Below are positions 48,447 through 59,781 of a stretch of DNA of 64,000 nucleotides, piece after piece; position 1 is the stretch's first letter; every line of letters starts with the position of its first letter. The position numbers and the translations under genes were made by a program. Under the pieces are notes generated by a model. That model saw nothing but the letters and a program-made list of their open reading frames with translations, was not told the origin of the DNA and made no database searches. Source of the stretch: Leptodontidium sp. MPI-SDFR-AT-0119 (taxonomy: Eukaryota > Ascomycota > Leotiomycetes > Helotiales > Leptodontidiaceae). The DNA lies in contig JAHLEZ010000010.1 of assembly GCA_020726505.1 (NCBI GenBank), positions 1,426,001-1,490,000 of the forward strand, written 5' to 3'.

Positions 48447-49233
48447 ATTGCATTTCAAAATCAATTCCAAATGTACAATAGACCTGGAGAAAACTCACCT
48501 CTGAAGAATGAATCAAAGAATTCTCCACCTCACATATGCATTTTGCTTGTCTTACATTTTGCCCGTACATTTACATTTCCTGCATTTAACATCAGAATTC
48601 GTTTTTCTTTGGGAAATCTAACATCTCCAGTAGAACGAACTAACTCGAATTTTTACCTTTCTGAACGGAGACGCACAAATTCGAGCGACTCCACTCAGCC
48701 AGACAAGTCTTTCGAGAGAATGGATGCCGGTTCTTTGTTTAATTTCATACATAAGGGAGATACAGGTCTGGAAATTTGGCGGGGCCCGAGGTTTATTCGA
48801 AGTTGTCCCGAGACGTGCAGATGCTGGATGGGTGAATACGTACCTGGTGAATATGACCCTGGATGGATGGCCCTACTAATGTATAGTATTCTGGAAAGGA
48901 AATTCAGAAGTTGTTTGTTATCGTTTTTGGGAAAGCCTTTGGGGAAAAGGATTATGGAAATCTGAAGCCCAGGTGGGTTTCAATTTGGATGTTTTGGGTT
49001 TGTTTTCATTGTCTGGGATTCTGGAAAGGATATTAGACAGTTACTCATTGCCATTTTGACAAATGCCTTGCAAAGAAAGAAAGCAAAGTTCTAAACCTGG
49101 GTGGGTTTCCAATCTGGATGTTTTGCATTCGTTTCCATTGTCTAGGATCCCGAGAAATAACAACCAGAAGCTGCTAGTTGTTTATTGAGTAACATTGCAA
49201 AGTCAGCTCAAAAGACTCTTATCCCACATATCC
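48447..49233. other. 3' spacer between convergent genes
   Basis: About 790 bases between paralogue B and the Dal5-type transporter. It holds an imperfect tandem repeat (separate entry) and a 164-codon open frame (48471-48965) that I consider doubtful because it runs into the repeat. Confidence 0.5.
48891..49180. repeat. Imperfect tandem repeat, period about 130 bp
   Basis: Two full units start with ctggaaagga at 48891 and 49021 and share gtgggtttcaa-like and tggatgtttt blocks, then ttccattgtct near 49140. A partial third unit begins near 49148 (agaagctgctagttgttt resembles agaagttgtttgtt of unit 1). The copies are clearly diverged, so the duplication is old. Confidence 0.65.
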
Positions 49234-50895
49234 TCAAACTTTCCCATCGCCCACAACACCAGCTTCATAATTCTTGTCATCCACCACTTGGATCTCCGCT
49301 TCTAGAAGTCTCTTCTTCTCAGTCCTCGCCGTCATGTACAAAAGTCCCGTAGTCCAGATCGCCAACGCAATGGACGTTCCGATCATAGCCCACATACCTT
49401 TCTGTTGAAAACATCAGTATGCCGCCTCTTTCATATCAAATGGTTGGGAAACATACCGTAAACTTTGGCGCGAAGTTCGCAGAGTAGAATAGGAGAGACC
49501 ACCAAGCATTGACAGCATTACTCCCACAGTTCATGCTGGCGATAACCACGGCTCTCAAACTATCTTCCTCAAACCTCATCGCATCATTGGCCCAAGCGAA
49601 GAACGTAGCTTGGCATGCATACACACTTCCAGCCCAATAGTACGCTCCGAAAATACTCGAGACGCTCGCTTCGGGGTTCAAGATCATGGCTGCTGTGACA
49701 ATACCCGTGATGCCAATCCAGTATCCGACCAAGTATCTCTTGCCGCCGAGGAAATCAGTGAGAGTGGCCCAGAACAGAGTCGAGACGATACCAACTGCCG
49801 GAACACCCGTAGGGTAGTTGTTGAGCTGCGGAATGCTGTACTTCTTGGTCGATTTCATATAGATTGCTAGTAGGGAGTTCGAGGAGAAGGATTCGGTCTC
49901 GCCGGCAATGATCCAGAGCATGACGAAGCCGTACCAGTACCAGGAGGTGAAGACTCGCTTGACGAACGCGAGATTCCATGGACGTCTTTCGGGGACTTCA
50001 GGAACGCGGGAGATGGCCAGGGCACGCTCGGCAGGTGTCAAGTAAAATGCTGACGTCGTGGATGGAGTGTCTGGGAAGAGGAATAGTCCGTAGATCGCGA
50101 TTGGGATGGTGATCAAGCCGTCGATGATGAACAGCCACCTCCACCCTGCCATTCCCCTAGCACCGTCCAGAGACGAGTTGATAGCCGTCTGCAAGAACCC
50201 TCCGAACATAGTTCCAGCCAGACCAGAAGATGTGAAGATGCCACTTCGCTTGCCCAATTCACGTCCTGTGTACCAAGATCCAAGAATGTAGTGTGTGCCA
50301 ACGAAGGTACTGGATTCGGCAATACCTTGGAAGAAACGGATAGCCATGATGTGCTGAGGAGTCTTGGCCGCGGCGGTGACCATGGTCAGAGCTCCCCAGA
50401 TGACCATCATACTGGGGAAGAAAATACGGGGTTTGAGGTGGTAGAGGGCGAGATTGCTGGGAACTTGGCCAATGATATATCTGGAGATAGTCAGTATATT
50501 TGCAAGCAGACACCACGTCTTGCAGTAGCCTTCTTGCAGTATATTGCGAGTTGCCTTTGCCGAAAGAAAACCCATAATTCCCATCAACGAGTGGGTTGAA
50601 GGGCCAACATACCCAACAGTAAACACTGTGTTGATGAGATTGTACTCATTTCCCACAAAATCCAGCTCTTCTTTCATGCCACTGACATAGGCATTTGCAA
50701 GATTAGACCGATCCAGGTAGTTGGTGAAGTACATCAAACAACAGAATGTCAGAATGAAGAAATCTATCAAATGTCAGTTATTACACATCTGTGGACGGAA
50801 AATGGCTGCCTACCAAGCTTTCGAACAAGCTTTCCCTCGCCCGGGTGCTCATAGGGCTGATGGATATAATTCTTGACACGCTGAATGAAAGGCAT
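49234..50895 (-). CDS. MFS transporter of the Dal5/allantoate permease (anion:cation symporter) family
   Basis: Predicted plasma-membrane carrier for an organic anion or vitamin-like solute, 474 aa in exons 50895-50814, 50763-50613, 50480-49457 and 49401-49234. Signature elements: KLVRKLDFFILTFCCLMYF then YLDRSNLANAYVSGM (TM1), TVGYIIGQVPSNL across the second splice, RFFQGIAESSTFVGTHYILG, GWRWLFIIDG, and LGSWYTGRELGKRSG. The cytosolic tail is charged and Glu-rich. All joins keep frame. The second intron (132 nt) is stop-free and a multiple of three, so unspliced RNA would also be readable. The relative GH35 gene is next door and transcribed in the same direction. Substrate not predictable. 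Confidence 0.9.
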
Positions 50896-50978
50896 CTTGT
50901 CTTGACCGTAAAGTCTCAAATCGACTACAGAATTTCGTACGCGACAGATCCGTCACATCAATATTCCTCGGGGACAGC

Positions 50979-50990
50979 TCAATATATAAT
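50979..50990 (-). promoter_or_regulatory. TATA-like element of the Dal5-type transporter
   Basis: attatatatt on the minus strand about 85 bases upstream of the start codon at 50895. Inferred from position only. Confidence 0.35.
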
Positions 50991-52225
50991 TATCGCCCGG
51001 GGGTCTTCAATCGGCTACGACCGCTCATAAAAGGACCAACGGGTTTCCAAACGAGGCTGGTGCCAATCGATGGTGGAGCTTTCAGGTGCTTGAATGATAA
51101 GAGATTCACGGCCAAAGAGTAGATAACGCGCAGACTGATGCAGATACCACCGGGATTTCCGTCATTTTGGCATTCAATGCTCGCGGGAATTGAAAGATAT
51201 CCCATCTTTGGGAGAATCCGTGACCCCGCTCAACGGCTCGAAAGTGGGTGTGTTGATCGCTGGAAGCCGAACCGATGATCGCCCGTATCATCACCAAAGT
51301 CACGAGTTGCATCACGTGGCAAAATGTGGAAGTAAACACCAGAAGATGTAGCCAAATTTACAGCGATCGACTTTTTATTTAATTTAACGTTACATTCGTG
51401 AAGCTAGTTCTAGGAAATCCGAGGGGTAAATCGCTCTAGAGGTTGGGCGGGCCCCAAAAAATTTCCAGCTAGTTAGTTGTACGGCTGTAGGGAAGCTTTC
51501 CACGAATATCACCCAAATATCACAGGATCGGGATGCAGGAAAGAGTCAATATTTGGCTGTAAAGTCTATATGATCTCCTTATGTAAGGCTAACAATTGTT
51601 TTGCCCGGTACCGTAGTATAGAGTAGAGATGTTGTGGTTTAAAATCCCCTGGACACTCAGGCATGTCAAAGCATAATTAGTAGCTCGTCGTGAGACTACT
51701 CGTTTCGGGGACTTCAGTTGTATTTAAATCTGGTGGTGAAATAAGGTCGATTTACCGCAGTAACTACAACCGTGTCACTATCGGAAACACAGGTTGGCGC
51801 AAAGAAATTCTGGTTTCTGGGGACGTTGCGGACGCGAGTTCACTCCGTTGATTATTTTGCGCGTGTGACAGCAGGATCTTCATGTCGGCGAGGTACTTAA
51901 GGAGACAAGAATAGCAATTGCAAATAATGAACTCTAGAAAAGACGCCGTTGCATTGGTTTGGTTTTAATTCCAGTACTTGTTCGCGAATATGCTATTTGG
52001 GCTTGGCAACCGGCTATTGAGTACGGAAGGGGGTTCCAGGTGGGTCTCGTCCACCGTTGTCAGTGGCAAGGGGAAACCGACCATAGAATAACATCGAATA
52101 CTCTGATTTTCTCCACAAACTTCTACAACCGGCGAAAAGTTATAACAGGGCTGGACGAGACCCACTTGAAACCCCCTTCCGTACATGTATTCAGTTGGAG
52201 TATGCCGCCCGTGTACAGCCCTCCA
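50991..52225. other. Intergenic region with a foldback repeat
   Basis: About 1.2 kb between the transporter promoter and the GH35 3' end. Besides the inverted repeat at 52021-52184 (separate entry) I see no gene. Confidence 0.45.
52021..52184. repeat. Inverted repeat with 33-bp arms (foldback/MITE-like)
   Basis: The arm at 52021-52053 (starting gtacggaagggggtt) is the reverse complement of 52152-52184 with only two mismatches; the spacer is 98 bases. Weaker similarity continues outward (gtac preceded by caac...ttga / caac...aata). No clear target-site duplication was found. Could be a small non-autonomous element or a foldback transcript in the GH35 3' region. Confidence 0.75.
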
Positions 52226-55200
52226 TCAATAGCTCCGTTCTCGAGGAACATACTTCGCACCAAGGACCATCTTAGGTGCTGCATATCCTGTCTTCACGAT
52301 TGCGTTGTTCTTCAGTTTGACACCGTCAAGTTTGGCTCCTTTGCTTTGTAGAGACCAGAAAGTAAGCGCCAGAAAATTCTCTCCATGATGGTTGAGAATT
52401 CCTTCAGGGATCTGGTACTCCGTCTGCGGACCAATATTGTTGACTAGTCTTATAAGCGATTGCCCAAGTGATCCTAGGGAGAAAAGGGTAACTCGAGATA
52501 AACATACCATATTTTCCAAATTGCCACCCGTTCACGAAAAGCTGAATCCGAAACACCGCTGGGCCTGCTGGATCACCGACCGCAGAACTATTCGTAAATA
52601 CAATGCTCGTAGGTATGTCGTATCCAGACGGATAGTCGAGATTGAAAGTAGTGGCATAAAAGCCTACGCCAGGGGCCGACAGTCCTTCAAGAGGAGACCT
52701 AGATGCCCAATTTTTAACAGGCGCTCCCGGAAGATGAAAACCTTGTCTCTCTGCAAACATAGACCCTTCATTAAGAGGCCCACGGCTGAGATCTCGACGT
52801 TGTTCTCCCTCAAAGTTGCCCGTGATCTTCCATACGATGTCGGATTTGCTCTCATGGCCGGAAAGGTTGTAATCTAACAGGCCGCGAGGAGATTTCATGG
52901 TCTGTGCATTGACGAGGAACTGCTGATCAAGGCCCATGTGGTCAACGAGGATCGTCAATACATAGGGGGTCCCCGCAACGAGTTGCTTTGGAAGATTGAG
53001 TGTTTGGTTGTATGTAGCCATCGCAGGACTCCCAGCCCAAGATCCAAGGAATGTGGAATTTAACCAAACAGAGTGTGCATATGCAAAGCCTCCCTGAGAG
53101 GAGAGGTAGAAAGAGGTCTCTTCTCCGTTGGCGACGAAATGACCTCGGTAAAGAATAGAACCGGAATGGTAACCATAGTCGCTTGCGTACAGAGACGTTG
53201 GGGTGGTGAGATTACGGGAACTGTTAGATGTTTCATGGTCACAGAGAACCCAGCGGCTATCGTTGTAGGAATCCTCCAGCTCCGGCAGGGAATCGAGGTA
53301 TTTCCATTCCAAGGAACTCAGTCTAGGAAGGTTGGTCTTCGGAGCCTGGTACTCGAGAGTTCCACTTAATCGTCCATCTTTCACTATTGTATTGACATTC
53401 TTGCCGTTGAAAGCTAAAGCTGAGCAACAGCCGGCTGGTGTCGCGATGACTTCAACCTCTGTCGTGGCATTGAGGTCTCCAGTCAAGAACAATGTCTTGT
53501 CAGATATGGTTGCGTTCCGCATGAGGTATCCACCTCTGACGATGACTGACGAGCCCGACCTTGATGGAGACACATGTAGGCCCAGAGGCTGCGGAAGTGG
53601 TAGATCAAGAACCCAGTAGTTGTATGCATCGTTCCGCCAGAGCAGATAGACTTCTAGCTCATCGCCGAAGCTGATGATCCGGCGAGACCGCTCAACCTTC
53701 CATTGAAAAGTTTCTACGTTACCGGTTTTTTGATGAGTGATTCCGTTACCCTCAATTTTCATCAGATGGTCCGGTTGTGATGAAATTGCGAACTCATTCG
53801 TCTCGCCTTCGCCGCCATACAGTATTAGGATGGCCTTGCGCCCCACCTTTTTCCAGGTGTAGATCTCTGCCGTTGAGTAGATCAAAGTCACACCACCCAC
53901 ATCATAATCTGTGACATGGACTTTCGAGTCGCGCCCGTTCAGCATCAGTGAACCTCCTAACCTAGGAAGCGTCAAGTTTCCGATACTAGTTTCGACATGT
54001 AACAGGTATGGTGTGGAACTGAGTGAACCATAGTCAAAATGTCGAACAGTATAGAAATTGGTTGAAGCTCCACGAAGTAAGGTTGTAACCAAGCGGGAGG
54101 CATTGGTATATTCGAAACTGCTCTCAAGAGGTTGGGAAGTCATGAAGGCTGGAGATGCTTGCTGAAATTGTGCCTGAAGCTTAATTTCACTGTATTTCTC
54201 ACGCGTCACAAGCCGATCTTCGCTGATGGCTGCTCCGACATCGTATGAGGTATACCCGCCAGGATGGCCCAGATTGCCCCAGTTAGTCCCGCCAAACATC
54301 TAGTGAATATCAGCTGAGAGCATCCCTCCCTTGTGGAGGGAAAACATACCATATATAAGTTCACGACGGTGGCACGGAACCCAAAGTTGACCTTATAGAA
54401 GATCCTCGCGAATTCGTGGTTGATCATGGCCGAGCAAGTATCGACCCCCTCCCCACCCCTAGAACAATTTAGTAAGGGGCCAGCTCTCATTCTCCTTTCA
54501 CAACGGTAATAACCTACCAGGCATCAGCAGAACCCCCCTGATATTCTGTGATGGAAAATGGCGTTGTCGGGCTTATCCTCTGATGAGTGGTAGAATTGTA
54601 TATGCTTAAAGGGTCAAGTAACCGGGTCCAATTATGGGGATCTTGGCCTGATGCCAGCAGTCAGTATCTGAGAACACTTGAAATTGGAATTGTTCTAGAC
54701 AACTTACACCCAGTTCCCCACCCGAGGGGATAACTGTCGAAACCATAAATGTCTATAGCTCCTGGACCAGTTCCTGGCGCGAAATTGCCAATCGGGAATG
54801 CATCATTATTGACGAATGGAACCCTGATGCCAGAATCGCGCCACTGTTGCTCCACAGACGCCATATAATCTTTTTCAAGGCAAGCGCTGATATCTTCGAT
54901 TGAAGTAAAACTAGAGCACATGGTATATTCATTCTCGGGTTGAAACAAAATGACTGGCCCTCCGTTTGTGATCTGGGCTTTGCTGATGATTTTGCCGACT
55001 TTGGAAACATAATTACCCGTAGCATTCAAGAAGCTTGGGGTGTTTGTTCGCACATTGCCTTCTATGCGTTGTAACCAGCCAGGATATCCTCCACCGGATA
55101 CTTCGGAGTTGATATAAGGCCCAGGGCGAGCCAGGAGATAGATGCCTGCTTGAGTGGCGGCATCGAAGAATTCCTGTAGATCAAAAACTCCGTTGCTTTG

Positions 55201-55521
55201 AAAGTGACCCGGCTCGCCTTCTAGAAGCCCCCACATCAAGTAGAAGGAGACGCCGGAGTAGCCCAAGGCTCTGATCTTTTGGAAGACGTCCAGCCAAAGG
55301 CCAGGTGACGGGAGGCGAAAAGGGTGGAACTCCCCTGAGAGAAACAGAATTCGTTCGCCTCGGACGTAGATTGAATATTTGTCCCAAGTAACAAGATCCT
55401 GCAGTTTCTCCCCTCTGTAATACTGGATGTGCGACGAGTCTGCCCGGATCAGCTCTGCCGTGGCCAGAGTGAAAGAGACAAGAGTGAGGAGGCATCGTAA
55501 AAAGGGAGATATGCACATCAT
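52226..55521 (-). CDS. Secreted beta-galactosidase, GH35
   Basis: Extracellular exo-beta-galactosidase, 1020 aa in exons 55521-54708, 54647-54518, 54458-54350, 54299-52508 and 52443-52226 (introns 50-64 nt). A signal peptide is clear (MMCISPFLRCLLTLVSFTLA). The GH35 barrel contains GEFHPFRLPSPGLW, GGYPGWLQ, the acid/base Glu in FQPENEY, and the nucleophile Glu in [37 protein letters not shown] is the family hallmark rebuilt across an intron (quoted in part: [15 protein letters not shown]). Beta-sandwich domains 2-5 follow with many N-glycosylation sequons. The last exon encodes VNNIGPQTEYQIPEGILN. It would trim galactose from pectin side chains, galactans or xyloglucan. Complete, no lesion. 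Confidence 0.93.
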
Positions 55522-55604
55522 GATGAGATTCTCGACAAGTGCATCAGGTTCTCAAGGGAGTTTTCATCAAGGAATTGGAAAGATGATCTCAAGTGGCGGT
55601 GTCA

Positions 55605-55616
55605 CCTATTTATACT
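55605..55616 (-). promoter_or_regulatory. TATA box of the GH35 gene
   Basis: TATAAATAGG on the minus strand, about 90 bases upstream of the start at 55521; a good match to a fungal TATA box of an inducible gene. Confidence 0.5.
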
Positions 55617-57700
55617 ACGAAGGTCACTTACTACCATCTAGCGGCTTCAGAACATCCACATCTCTCCTCCTTTGATTCTATAGCATGACGGGAATCGTAC
55701 ACACACCTGTCGCTACCATTCAATGTACGATTGTGAGCTAGTATTGTAGATCCTGCTGACCAGGACGCATGCAAGGATCCCGCGCATCATACATTTTTCG
55801 CTGTCAGGGTCAAACCGTTCACGGAGAGAGGAGCGGCTATAGTACACAGTGCTCCTCCATGCTCGCCATGACTCCGAGCTACATGTCTATTGGATCTGTT
55901 ACACCACTGTCCTCTGCATGAAAGTTTGCCCATGATTATTGACCTAGCTCCCGGCCCGAATGCACCCACCGAAATGCATACCCTCGCCAAAGATGAAGCG
56001 CGAAATAGCTAAGCTGAAGAGGCTACAGAAACTCGGGGACGAAGACGAGAACGGAATTTGTCCTTCGCAATCCCAAGTGCGAAGAGAAGCCGACTTTGTC
56101 ACAGCTGACAGATTAGAATTAGACATGGGCCCCTGCTAGGCCTTGCCCATGATTTGTGGGCCATTACTTCCTCAGGACAATCCATTTGTTTTCATACTAC
56201 TACTTCGAAGTACCGTCATATTATGAGGCGTGTTTTCGTACTAGTTCCGGCACGTTTTTGCCCGGGGTTGACATCCTTGGACTTGGGGCGTGCGGAATCC
56301 GAGTGTGGAGATCCCCAGAATGTGGTGGCTCTACCCCACGGTATCCAACAACCCATACTGCAACACAAGAGACGCATGCTGGGAAACTCTCCGTTGGGTC
56401 GCTAATTGACCGAAGCTATTGTTCGGCTTAGAGACTGTTCTGGTCGGTAGGTGAAATTGCGACTCCTTCATGCCTTACGATACAGCTTCTGCTGATAGAA
56501 GTTCCAAGCGAATACGGAGGTACGGAGGTACGACGGTTAAGTGTTGTCACAGCACTAGCAAGGGAAGTCAAAGACTTTACTGTAAATAGTAATATCCCGA
56601 GAGTGCACTGACTCTCTTTCACTAATTTATACCCTGCTTATAGACCTGATTGTTACTTTTTATAGTAAAGTCATTTGTACCTTTGCTAGTGCTATGATAA
56701 CACTTAACCACGCGGAACAAGGCAACAAACGTCCTGGTAGAAATATTTCTACAAAGTAGGTCGCTGTAGGTTGGTCCCATCTAATGTTTAAGAAACTAGT
56801 AGTAGTTGGATTCTCTTACGCAAAGTACAAAGGACGTGTGAAGTGTGAAGTGATGGTGCCCGAACTGGTAGAGCTTGGAAATCCCATCACTGACTGGGTC
56901 ACCTGTTCCCCCCATTCAGGTAGGCCGAAATAGCTAACGGATCCGACGAATGCAGGCACAGGCTTACTGGTTATAGAGTGCACCATTTCGCAGCTGGCAC
57001 AGTGAAGCGCACCATTCACAGAGTTGTCACATCGTTGTTGAATTTGCTAGATCGCCAAAAGATACAATACGAATTCAGGGATTGTCTCACTTCGTGAGGA
57101 CCCTTGGCCGTTCAAAGCAATTTCTCGTGGGACATCCTAGCCGCTGAGTCTGAATTAAGTCGATGAAAATGAAGATGGAATGAAGATGTTGATGCTGATG
57201 CAGATGAGTCCCAGAGACATCTTCACGGTTGATATACAGTATCTCCCTTGCAGCTCACCCAACGTGCGGCTGAGAGAAGACGGTGCAGGTTATGACATCT
57301 CTCCCATCTTCTCTGCATCCATACACGATCTCGACTCCAGAAGCAATGGCAAAGCTTGCATCCACGATCCCATCTTCACAAAACATCTCTATTCACTTAT
57401 TGGCTGTACTTCAAGTAAAGCAAACCTCGCTAACCACTAGCTGCTGTCTGGTCATGTGTTGCGGTGCGTACTCGGCGCCATTATTGTATGCATATGCACA
57501 GTGCTCGGGGCTGGTTGTTCCCCCGACCCTGCACGCTAAAAGCTTGGCATGCGGCTGCCCGCATTGGCTGCATAAGCACTGCCCGCAGCGTCCCTCACTT
57601 ACCCAACCCTTTACTTCGGCTACGAAGAGATTCTGTCAACAAATAAATCCGGGCAGTCAAAGCGGAAGTGCAAGACACGTCAAAGTCTCGACGATAAACA
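55617..57700. other. Intergenic region upstream of GH35
   Basis: About 2 kb. Contains the MITE-like element at 56535-56709. A short frame at about 55993-56139 encodes a charged 48-residue peptide beginning MKREIAKLKRLQKL that resembles a coiled-coil fragment; too short to assign. The longer frames at 57180-57777 show no family pattern. A gat/gaa-rich simple stretch lies at 57165-57210. Confidence 0.4.
56535..56709. mobile_element. MITE-like element with about 59-bp terminal inverted repeats
   Basis: 175 bp element. The left end begins ggttaagtgttgtcacagca and the right end, reverse-complemented, ggttaagtgttatcatagca; similarity of roughly 85 percent runs for about 59 bases through an actttact-taaa block. 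The inner 57 bases contain another small hairpin (gagagtgcactgactctc). No coding capacity. A target-site duplication is not evident. Best explained as a miniature inverted-repeat transposable element or its relic. Confidence 0.75.
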
Positions 57701-58672
57701 ATGGAAGCACATCAACATATCACCTTGATTGGATTGGGCACCATTGGTATTTCCATGGCAGCTTTACATCTTCTTGATCCTCTTACCACCCTCCATTTGT
57801 TCGACACACGTCCTGATGTTGAAGAATACATTCATGCACAGTTACCAACGTTCTTGACCCAAGTCTCTGCGAGCATTTCCGTTACAAAACTGATATCTTC
57901 TGGCCGGATCCGAATCCACAAGTCCTTAGAAGAAGCCTGCGCCTCTCCTACGATCGTGCAGGAACAGGGCCCAGAGAATGTAGCCTTTAAGAGGAGATTA
58001 TGGGCACAAGTTGAGAAGCTGGCGCCTCCGTCAGCACATTTTTGGAGCAGCACGTCGGGTATTGCTGCATCCCTCCAAAATGCTGACATGTGCGACAAAT
58101 CTCGATTGTTAGTCGTCCATCCGTTCAATCCACCGCACATCATGCCCTTATTGGAGGTTGTTCCAACTCCTGGGACCGATCCGTCTCGGGTAGAGTTTGT
58201 CAAAACCTATTTCGCAAAACTGAGTCCTCGACATCGACCTGTGGTGATAAGAAAAGAGGTCCCTGGCATTGTGGGTAATAGGTTGGCATTTGCATTGCTG
58301 AGGGAAGCATGCCATTTGGTTCACGAAAAAGTGGTAGATCCGAAAGACCTGGACACAATCATGATGGCAAGCTTAGGACCGCGGTGGACCATCGGTGGCG
58401 TCTTTGAAGGCTATAATTCTGGAGGGGGGAATGGCGGCTTCGATTCTTTCTTGAATAAGTTGGAAAATACGATCCAGGAGGTTTGGGATGATTTGGGCAA
58501 GGAGGATATCCGCGGAGAAAGTGGCGGCCTGTGGAGGGAACAAGTAGTATCTGAGGTTATGGCCACTTATGGAGAGCCAACACTTGGGCAGGGACAGGAG
58601 AGAGAGGCAAAGTTGATGGAACTGTTTCAAAGACAGTCTCCTGATCGTTTAATCAATTGTGAAATTGCATAG
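57701..58672 (+). CDS. 3-hydroxyacyl-CoA dehydrogenase-fold enzyme, L-gulonate 3-dehydrogenase (lambda-crystallin)-like
   Basis: NAD-dependent dehydrogenase, 323 aa, single exon. The N-terminal Rossmann domain has ITLIGLGTIGISMAALHL (GxGxxG) and an acidic residue ending strand 2 (LHLFDTRPD). EQGPENVAFKRRLW and SSTSGIAASLQ carry the active-site Ser; the catalytic His is in VVHPFNPPHIMPLLEVVP. Then GNRLAFALLREACHLV and a C-terminal helical domain. The family includes 3-hydroxyacyl-CoA dehydrogenase, L-gulonate 3-dehydrogenase (CRYL1) and carnitine dehydrogenase; length and the HPFNPPH form favour the CRYL1-like group. Set between GH35 and GH88 it could oxidise a uronate-derived acid, which is inference. 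Confidence 0.85.
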   Translation: MEAHQHITLIGLGTIGISMAALHLLDPLTTLHLFDTRPDVEEYIHAQLPTFLTQVSASISVTKLISSGRIRIHKSLEEACASPTIVQEQGPENVAFKRRLWAQVEKLAPPSAHFWSSTSGIAASLQNADMCDKSRLLVVHPFNPPHIMPLLEVVPTPGTDPSRVEFVKTYFAKLSPRHRPVVIRKEVPGIVGNRLAFALLREACHLVHEKVVDPKDLDTIMMASLGPRWTIGGVFEGYNSGGGNGGFDSFLNKLENTIQEVWDDLGKEDIRGESGGLWREQVVSEVMATYGEPTLGQGQEREAKLMELFQRQSPDRLINCEIA

Positions 58673-59270
58673 AATTTAGCCTTTTGTGTAGCTTTGACTC
58701 GGAGCACACTGATTTCGAGCAAGTCGTTGGTGTTCGTATTTCGTATTTCGTATTTTATTTTCTCTAACTGGTTAGTCACGGTCACTAACATTAGTCGCCA
58801 GAATCGGATTCACTGCCCCATTCTACAAATTATACAGAGCTGCCCCGCATAGCGCGGGTTATTATATATATACTCCGCATGCAGTGCGGAGTAGATCGGA
58901 AGCTATGTAACGAGAGGGTGAGTCGAGGGTAAGTAGCGACTAAGTAAAAGCGGCGAGCTCACTAACCGACCTTAAGACGAAGATAAGAAAAGTTATGTTT
59001 AACTACCAAGAAGACAAGATGTACGTTGACCCTGATGCAGCGGGTGTCTCGAGAACTCCGAGTAAGAATCGAATTCCATAGATGTCTCTCTCATGCCAAA
59101 GCCTGCACTGAAGGAATGTGACAACAGACCACGAGACCTCCATGGTGGGTACATACCACCGAGTGATTGCAGGTCGAGAAAGAATCAGATGAGATAACCT
59201 ATGTTGTAGAAGGTGCCAACAAAGAATATCTTAGTCAAGTCATCAGTTAAGATTCGTCAAAAGAGGGTAG
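58673..59270. other. Spacer with two GC-rich hairpins
   Basis: About 600 bases. Two perfect short palindromes flank an AT run: cccgc-atagc-gcggg at 58844-58858 and actccgca-tgcag-tgcggagt at 58872-58892. Downstream sequence to 59270 has no readable gene but might be mobile-element debris. Confidence 0.5.
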
Positions 59271-59483
59271 CTAGGTACACACTGGTTTCCATTCAATTAA
59301 GATCCTCCTTCGTGCCGGAGACATATGGGTTGTTGATATTCGAAGAATGAAGCCACTTGAGGAAGACAACTCAATCAGTTTGGCTTCATTAGCTATTATT
59401 AATTTCTCTAACTTATACATAAGACAATAAAGAGGTATGAGTGTATAGTCAAGCTTTCTCAGCAATTTGCGCTCTTCTGGCGA
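59271..59483 (-). pseudogene. N-terminal fragment of a Dal5-type MFS transporter
   Basis: The minus strand encodes SPEERKLLRKLDYTLIPLYC followed by LMYKLEKLIIANEAKLIEL, the typical cytosolic start and first helix of Dal5-family carriers, but the helix carries Lys/Glu substitutions and the frame ends in basic, non-membrane sequence at 59271. Nothing resembling helices 2-12 follows. I read it as a truncated relic. Confidence 0.6.
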
Positions 59484-59781
59484 GGAATGAGTCGGGTACT
59501 AGTTGAACATGTATAGGTGCGTGTGCTACCTGACATTCGGAATCCGGGGTATTGGCAGCGGGGGCTAAACACATATTCCATCCACACTCATGAAAATCGA
59601 CCGAAGGCCGAATTGAGTGTGCTAGCAAATCCCAGTCGTTGTTTCTGGGGCTGCTCTTTTACTCTTTTTAGTTAGATTAACTTACACTAGACAGAGTTTG
59701 TCCTGCTGTGCGACTGGGATACATTCGATTCGATTGCCGGATGTATGAACCAATACAAAACTCGATCGACCCTCTGCCTTC
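59484..59781. other. Promoter-side spacer of the GH88 gene
   Basis: About 300 bases, no gene recognised; presumed promoter of the GH88 gene. Confidence 0.4.

Noticed and set aside
48471..48965. 164-codon frame directly after paralogue B
   Set aside because: Starts inside the 3' UTR, has no recognisable motif and runs into a degenerate tandem repeat.
57180..57777. Overlapping frames of 86 and 164 codons upstream of the CRYL1-like gene
   Set aside because: Different frames over the same DNA without a conserved motif; the longer one overlaps the real gene start out of frame.
58672..59270. Possible retroelement polyprotein remains
   Set aside because: Several frames were read on the plus strand, but every one is broken by stops and no integrase, RT or gag motif could be named.
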